A stretch of DNA of 64,000 nucleotides from positions 62,001 through 126,000 of the forward strand of contig JBNKCX010000013.1 of assembly GCA_050287965.1 (NCBI GenBank). Reading direction: 5' to 3'. The notes under the pieces are model-generated. The model saw only the letters and a list, made by a program, of their open reading frames with translations, searched no databases and had not been told where the DNA came from. The position numbers and the translations under genes were made by a program. The stretch comes from CBFDBF01 sp050287965 (GTDB lineage Bacteria > Pseudomonadota > Gammaproteobacteria > Chromatiales > Chromatiaceae). Each line of letters opens with the position of its first letter. Positions within the stretch are counted from its first letter, which is position 1. Of this stretch, positions 60,304-64,000 are shown in pieces.

Positions 60304-60361
60304 TATTTGTGCCGGCTACATAACACAATATACGTGCCGTCCACATAAGCACCTGTTAGCG
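60300..60361 (+). other. attI region: two 24-base direct repeats and core site
   Basis: ACAATATTTGTGCCGGCTAC, ending in ATAA (60300-60323), recurs as ACAATATACGTGCCGTCCAC, ending ATAA (60325-60348), 20 of 24 bases equal. The core-like GTTAGCG follows at 60355-60361. Class 1 attI also has direct repeats bound by the integrase beside a GTTRRRY core. The junction with the first cassette is therefore placed at about 60355. Confidence 0.65.
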
Positions 60362-60436
60362 CAAAATCCCCGCATTTTTCTATATGCGTGTACCACCAAA
60401 GAAAAAATATGGGGACCTTTAAATAGAGTAAATACA

Positions 60437-61039
60437 ATGAACGATATCTTCACATACCAGCAAGCAGTAACCGGGGAGATTTCATCTGTAAAACGTACTC
60501 TTCTTGCAAAACCTGAAAAATTTGGGGCTGCCGGAGGGATTCTCGTTCGAGACCCAAGAAACGATGCGAATTTTGCTCTCCTCATTTACGACTTTGATCG
60601 TCAAAACTCAATGTTTAGTATTACCCAGGAGCACCTTAACAAGGAGGAAGGGGCTGCAGCTTTTTGTGAAATGGCTGCTCAAGGAAATATTTCTATAATT
60701 AATACGCTTCTGATCAAAGGAATGGACATCAATGCACGAAATGAGCGAGGAGTCACAGCTTTAGCAATCGCAATAGCTCGCGGTCAAGTTGAAACAGTTG
60801 CATTTCTTTTGCGCAATCACGCAGATCCAAACATTGTCTATTTCGATGCATTTGCTTCTCTTCAGCAGGCTATCGAGCAATTATTGCTTGGGCAACAGCA
60901 CAACAATCAAGACATGATAAGGAACTACAAGCAGATCATAGATTCTCTGATCTCTTATGGCGCAGATGTGGAACAAGCAAAAAAACTTTCATCGCAAGCC
61001 GGAACTGTATCTGTTTCGGATTTTCTTCGAAATCTATAA
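60437..61039 (+). CDS. Cassette 1: ankyrin-repeat protein
   Basis: This 200-residue protein has an N-terminal region of about 75 residues without similarity I can name. Two or three ankyrin units follow (CEMAAQGNISIINTLLIKG, GVTALAIAIARGQVETVAF and a degenerate third ending DSLISYGADVEQAKK). It has no signal peptide. Ankyrin proteins bind other proteins, and a specific role cannot be read. The ATG at 60437 has only a weak ribosome site (TAGAG). It is nearest to attI and so most exposed to the integron promoter. Confidence 0.75.
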   Translation: MNDIFTYQQAVTGEISSVKRTLLAKPEKFGAAGGILVRDPRNDANFALLIYDFDRQNSMFSITQEHLNKEEGAAAFCEMAAQGNISIINTLLIKGMDINARNERGVTALAIAIARGQVETVAFLLRNHADPNIVYFDAFASLQQAIEQLLLGQQHNNQDMIRNYKQIIDSLISYGADVEQAKKLSSQAGTVSVSDFLRNL

Positions 61040-61041
61040 TT

Positions 61042-61266
61042 GTGAGTAGAGCCATGAAACACCCCCTAGACAAACTCAATGTCGCCCCTCGGGTTGATGG
61101 GGTTAACGACCATTCAGACACTTGTAACATTATGCACTGTGTTCGTTGCGGCGCCGAAGTTTGGGTGAATAAACTCTCTCAAATAGAGGCTATGGTTTTC
61201 TGCTTTGAATGCGCCGAGCATATAGAAGAGTTAAAGAGATTACGGGAGTCAATGCAAGGTTGGTGA
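61042..61266 (+). CDS. Cassette 1: small zinc-ribbon-like protein
   Basis: This 74-residue protein has two C-x-x-C pairs (HCVRCGAEVWVN and FCFECAEHIEEL), consistent with a zinc ribbon. It starts with GTG two bases after the ankyrin gene stop; an ATG at 61054 is an alternative. Both genes lie in the same cassette before the first attC, and the second frame may be translated by coupling. A second gene in a cassette is less usual than one. Confidence 0.65.
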   Translation: MSRAMKHPLDKLNVAPRVDGVNDHSDTCNIMHCVRCGAEVWVNKLSQIEAMVFCFECAEHIEELKRLRESMQGW

Positions 61267-61320
61267 TTTCCATTTGAACGAGGGGAGATAATTTACTATC
61301 GTGCGCCACTATAAAGCAAG

Positions 61321-61407
61321 CGCTAACAATGCCATAAACTCGGACCCCATAAAGCGCCGCTCGTTCCTCGCTCTGCTTTATGGGGCCGGTTATGGCTTCC
61401 GTTAGCC
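61321..61407 (+). other. attC1
   Basis: The simple site begins GCTAAC and ends GTTAGCC. Between them, GCCATAA pairs with TTATGGC and CCCCATAAAGC with GCTTTATGGGG. The imperfect palindrome (87 bases) is typical of attC bottom-strand folding. Confidence 0.85.
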
Positions 61408-61423
61408 ATATTAAGGAAACATC

Positions 61424-61843
61424 GTGCAATTTGAAGAAATAATTAATATTAGTGCTCCAATTGAAAAGGTTTATTCTCTCTACTCAGATGTAGAGAATTG
61501 GTATAAGTGGGATCCCGATGTAAAGAATTCTTCAATTGAAGGAGCATTCGTTACTGGCGCAAAAGGTACGCTCACGCCCACAAAGGGGCCAAAAGCAAAA
61601 ATTGCGTTTGTTCAAATTGTACCTGGCCAATCATTTACGGTAGAAAGCAAACTTCCTTTATGCACTATGTTTTTTGAGCACGAAATTTCCGAAAGAGATG
61701 CAAATTCTATTTCTGTTGTGCATCGGGTTAAATTCACTGGATTTCTGGCGCCAGTTTTTGGGCGTTTAATTGGCTCGCAAATTAAAAAGGGTTTACCAGA
61801 TACGCTTTTGGGCCTAAAAAAGGCAGCCGAGAATAATGGCTAA
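61424..61843 (+). CDS. Cassette 2: SRPBCC/START-like protein
   Basis: This 139-residue protein has the SRPBCC (polyketide cyclase-like) pattern: an opening strand (EIINISAPIEKVYSLYSDVENW) and a beta-rich middle (GTLTPTKGPKAKIAFVQIVPG). A C-terminal helix (SQIKKGLPDTLLGLKKAAE) closes a hydrophobic pocket in this fold. It may bind a lipid or other apolar ligand. The start is GTG with GGAAAC before it. Its TAA stop lies inside the left core of attC2, which fits compact cassette design. Confidence 0.72.
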   Translation: MQFEEIINISAPIEKVYSLYSDVENWYKWDPDVKNSSIEGAFVTGAKGTLTPTKGPKAKIAFVQIVPGQSFTVESKLPLCTMFFEHEISERDANSISVVHRVKFTGFLAPVFGRLIGSQIKKGLPDTLLGLKKAAENNG

Positions 61844-61909
61844 CAAAGCAAGTAAGCGGGACAATTGTTACGCTGCGCTTCACAATCGCCCCTTCTTGCG
61901 GCGTTATGT
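61838..61909 (+). other. attC2
   Basis: The left core GGCTAAC and right core GTTATGT bound a 72-base region. GGGACAATTGT can pair with ACAATCGCCC after bulges. The right core contains the ATG of cassette 3. Confidence 0.78.
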
Positions 61910-62358
61910 TGAAAAAGACCGTGCCTAATAAGCTTACCCTTCAGCCAAAACGTGTTGCCTTGATCGCAGGAGCGCTCATCTTTATCCTGTGGCTAGGATC
62001 AATGGCATGGTCTGTCTCTTACCTCGGTGTAGATATAGAGCAATTATCAGGTGTTAAAATTCTGCTTATCTCTGGCCAACTCATACTGTTCGCACTTGCA
62101 GTGGTTCTTGCTCCCTTTTACTGGGTTCGTGCGGCCTTGAATTTATTACTTATGGCGAAAGAGCGACGCTCCGATCTAAGCAAAGACGCCTTCCGCCACA
62201 TCCGATGGAATCCATTTAATATCGTCGCGTACCCAGATCTTCTAACGCAGCAGGGGTTGAAGTACCGGCGCAAACTGTTCGAATCTGTCGCGTGGTTCTT
62301 TTTCCTTACCATGGCAGTCTTCGCTTGGGAGTTTATCTTTGAACCATTTTCAACATAA
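61906..62358 (+). CDS. Cassette 3: membrane protein of unknown function
   Basis: This 150-residue protein has three hydrophobic segments (about 19-36, 46-70 and 126-144, for example ALIFILWLGSMAWSVSYLG and WFFFLTMAVFAWEFIF). I do not recognise it. Its ATG is inside the recombination core GTTATGT and no ribosome site of its own is seen. Translation would therefore depend on the preceding sequence. Its stop lies in the left core of attC3, leaving almost no spacer. Confidence 0.65.
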   Translation: MLKKTVPNKLTLQPKRVALIAGALIFILWLGSMAWSVSYLGVDIEQLSGVKILLISGQLILFALAVVLAPFYWVRAALNLLLMAKERRSDLSKDAFRHIRWNPFNIVAYPDLLTQQGLKYRRKLFESVAWFFFLTMAVFAWEFIFEPFST

Positions 62359-62409
62359 CAAGTCGGCCCAGTCGGACGGCTACGCCGCCACTGGCCTCAA
62401 GCGTTATGC
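62353..62409 (+). other. attC3
   Basis: The site is short (57 bases). ACATAAC and GTTATGC are the cores, and GGCCCAGT pairs with ACTGGCC. It is unusually compact for an attC but has the expected symmetry. Confidence 0.75.
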
Positions 62410-62418
62410 GTAAAAGAT

Positions 62419-63054
62419 ATGACACCAGCTGAAATTGAAAACATCGTTCAAAGAGTGATTGCCGAGGGTGTTCAGTTCCCTTGGTGGGTATATCTTTGGA
62501 TTGTACTGGCACCATTTGTTGGTGGATTCTTTGGAGCTTATCTAAAGAAAAAAGCAGAAAACCTAGCGGCCAAAGAAAATTATGAATCGCTCCTGGCCCA
62601 GGTAAAGAAAACAACAGAAGAAACAGAAAGTATAAAAAATGAACTAGCCAAGGGAAGTTGGCTTCATCAGCAGAGTTGGATTTTGAAGGAAAAATATTAT
62701 TCTGGGTTATTGGAATCCCTATACAACCTTAAGTTGTCCTTGTCTGAGAGGCTTGATCATTATATGGAGCCTGGCTCAGAGTATCGAGATAGTGAGATTA
62801 ATGAAAGCGAACATTTCAAAAAACAATCTCAAACCGGTATGGAGGCATTAAGCAAAATTCAGCTGTTACATGGGCCCGCTGAAATAATTATTTCAGAAAG
62901 GGCAATAAAAGCTTTAGATCAATTTTATAGCGTCGATTGGAGCGCTGGAAACTTCAGCGCATGCAATAGAGAATATCTTGAAGAAGTGTATGCTTCGGCG
63001 GAAGAGGTATACAAAATAATTCTAGAAGAAGCTCGTTTGGAGCTTAGGAAATGA
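62419..63054 (+). CDS. Cassette 4: membrane-anchored coiled-coil protein
   Basis: This 211-residue protein has one membrane helix near residues 16-36 (PWWVYLWIVLAPFVGGFFGAY). A long helical part follows (ENYESLLAQVKKTTEETESI), then a C-terminal region that includes KIQLLHGPAEIIISERAIKAL. It belongs to a style of protein common in integrons and other accessory DNA but I cannot name a function. The start at 62419 is ten bases after attC3, with AAAAGA before it. Confidence 0.7.
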   Translation: MTPAEIENIVQRVIAEGVQFPWWVYLWIVLAPFVGGFFGAYLKKKAENLAAKENYESLLAQVKKTTEETESIKNELAKGSWLHQQSWILKEKYYSGLLESLYNLKLSLSERLDHYMEPGSEYRDSEINESEHFKKQSQTGMEALSKIQLLHGPAEIIISERAIKALDQFYSVDWSAGNFSACNREYLEEVYASAEEVYKIILEEARLELRK

Positions 63055-63058
63055 AAAC

Positions 63059-63128
63059 GCATAACCAGGCGCTCCACCCGACCAAAAACCGCTACGCGGT
63101 TTTCGCCGGGTGAGCTTGGTCGTTCGGC
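63059..63128 (+). other. attC4
   Basis: The left core GCATAAC and right core GTTCGGC bound 70 bases. CTCCACCCG pairs with CGGGTGAG and AAAACCGC with GCGGTTTT. The right core has C in place of the usual A (GTTCGGC). Confidence 0.82.
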
Positions 63129-63143
63129 CAGGAAGCTCCGGTA

Positions 63144-63764
63144 ATGGTCTCACCAAAAGAGTTTGATAAGGGAATGACACGCTTTCATGAGCTTTTTAAT
63201 GAGCTCTTGGAAGATATATATAAGTCTTTTGAAGTACTAGAAAGTGACAAATGCAATCAGTCGCTTCGCCGAAATACTGTCAGAACTGTTTTTTCTGCAA
63301 TTGAAGGGATGCTTAGCATTGTTAGAGACGAAATCCTAAAAGAACTGCGAAGTCATTCAGTTACGGATTCAATCACAGTATCTCCAAAGGAAATGGAATT
63401 GCTGAATGAAAAGAAGATGAAAAACGGAATTGAGATTAATTACTACCCAGGATTAAGTGATCGAGTGAAGAAATACTTCATAATTGCCTCTAAGGTCTTT
63501 TCCCTCGATGACCACACACTTGACACTGGCGGTCATGAATTTAGAAGTTTTGAGATCGCACGAAACACTAGAGACAGACTTACTCATCCAAGAGATTTTT
63601 ATGACATTCAGATCACTGACACTGAAATGCATCACTTGGTAACCACCATGTCATGGGTCAGAGAAGGCATGTTAAGTCTATATCGGGCCCGTATCCGTAA
63701 AGCACGTTCTGAAATGCCAGAATGGGCATTAGAGGGATGGGATGAGCTATTCAAGCATGCATAG
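63144..63764 (+). CDS. Cassette 5: HEPN-like protein
   Basis: This 206-residue protein is mostly helical and soluble. R143-x4-H148 (RNTRDRLTHP) resembles the R-x4-6-H motif of HEPN ribonucleases, toxins and antiviral effectors, and the preceding helix carries FEIARN. The first 90 residues (FHELFNELLEDIYKSFEV) could be the paired HEPN helix. If catalytic, it would cut RNA as a toxin or abortive-infection factor. No antitoxin partner is seen in this cassette. The family call is by motif only. Confidence 0.6.
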   Translation: MVSPKEFDKGMTRFHELFNELLEDIYKSFEVLESDKCNQSLRRNTVRTVFSAIEGMLSIVRDEILKELRSHSVTDSITVSPKEMELLNEKKMKNGIEINYYPGLSDRVKKYFIIASKVFSLDDHTLDTGGHEFRSFEIARNTRDRLTHPRDFYDIQITDTEMHHLVTTMSWVREGMLSLYRARIRKARSEMPEWALEGWDELFKHA

Positions 63765-63800
63765 TATGCTAGTGCCGATCATTATCCTTACTTACATGAA

Positions 63801-63870
63801 GCCGAACAAGGCACTCCACCCGATCAAAAACCGCGATGCGGTTTTCGTCGGGTGAGTTTGGTCGTTAGCC
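63801..63870 (+). other. attC5
   Basis: The cores are GCCGAAC and GTTAGCC, 70 bases end to end. CTCCACCCGA pairs with TCGGGTGAG and AAAACCGC with GCGGTTTT. Its sequence is very like attC4. Confidence 0.85.
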
Positions 63871-63887
63871 CCAAAAAGGAAAGCACT

Positions 63888-64000
63888 GTGACACTTGCAG
63901 AATGCATTACCGCTGGAAAGGACGTCGTGGTAGCGGCCGCTGCTGCATTTGCTGCTTACTTTGCGTATCTCGGCCTCAGCACCTGGAGAAGAGAGCTCAA
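63888..64000 (+). CDS. Cassette 6: membrane protein, truncated by the window edge
   Basis: The frame opens with GTG at 63888 after GGAAAG and runs to the window end, 37 residues so far. It contains a hydrophobic helix (VVVAAAAAFAAYFAYLGL) followed by WRREL, like other small membrane-anchored cassette proteins. Its function is unknown. Confidence 0.6.
   Translation, partial: MTLAECITAGKDVVVAAAAAFAAYFAYLGLSTWRREL

Larger units (their letters stand above)
60355..64000 (+). mobile_element. Integron cassette array (six cassettes, last one cut)
   Basis: From the attI core to the window end, ORFs of one orientation alternate with five attC-like sites (ends at 61407, 61909, 62409, 63128 and 63870). 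The DNA is visibly more AT-rich than everything to the left. Cassettes span about 60356-61401, 61402-61903, 61904-62403, 62404-63122, 63123-63864 and 63865 to beyond the edge. The array continues outside the window. Confidence 0.88.

Noticed and set aside
60240..60360. LexA-binding site controlling intI
   Set aside because: The only CTGT is at 60353 and no ACAG follows at the proper distance.

Overview
The window looks like the chromosome of a gammaproteobacterium with respiratory sulfur/metal-type chemistry, probably Chromatiales-like. The evidence is the gene order leuC-leuD-leuB-asd-fimV-truA-trpF-accD-folC-dedD-cvpA-purF-metZ, which matches the Pseudomonas arrangement from memory, together with multiheme cytochromes, a DMSO-reductase-superfamily enzyme, a PEP-CTERM protein and a chromosomal integron. 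The taxonomic call is inference; no rRNA is present.

Region 1 (1-12415) is a tight, all-plus run of 14 genes. It begins inside a molybdopterin oxidoreductase catalytic subunit and continues with a TorD-type chaperone, a glycosyltransferase, a methylglyoxal-synthase-fold protein with altered catalytic residues, a multi-cluster Fe-S protein, a membrane-anchored mono-heme cytochrome, two different Mrp/ApbC ATPases, a HisA-like protein, a secreted rhodanese without its cysteine and a pentaheme cytochrome. It ends with a PhnD-like binding protein, a histidine kinase and a sigma-54 activator, the layout of AioXSR/ArxXSR sensing. The substrate cannot be read from the window. The combination of accessory genes is not one I recognise.

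Region 2 (12416-14600) holds three genes, two of them unrecognised and one a methyltransferase, in a more AT-rich stretch. Region 3 (14635-22619) holds an ABC exporter, an M23 peptidase, a TolC-type protein, aroC, an MFS permease and a LysR regulator. Region 4 (22745-41645) is the conserved biosynthetic block: leucine, aspartate semialdehyde, FimV, TruA, tryptophan (trpFBA), accD, folC, a SPOR protein, cvpA, purF and metZ. Its intergenic gaps, and several further on, carry a family of inverted-repeat elements built from 8- or 9-base periodic units.

Region 5 (41646-50622) is mixed: a PEP-CTERM gene with a sigma-54 -24/-12 promoter, tRNA-Asn, a pseudopilin, an aspartate aminotransferase, uvrB, an HNH nuclease, an overlapping NUDIX/eIF2B-like pair and tRNA-Val. 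Region 6 (50623-58816) is the translation block thrS-infC-rpmI-rplT, pheS-pheT-ihfA-merR and tRNA-Pro. infC appears to start at ATC, and thrS has a terminator-like hairpin in its leader.

Region 7 (58855-64000) is an integron. It has an integrase with a 129-residue N-terminal extension on the minus strand, an attI region with 24-base direct repeats, and at least six cassettes reading rightward. These are separated by five attC sites and run off the window edge. The cassettes are clearly more AT-rich than the rest. They encode an ankyrin protein with a small zinc-ribbon protein, an SRPBCC protein, two membrane proteins, a HEPN-like protein and one truncated membrane protein.
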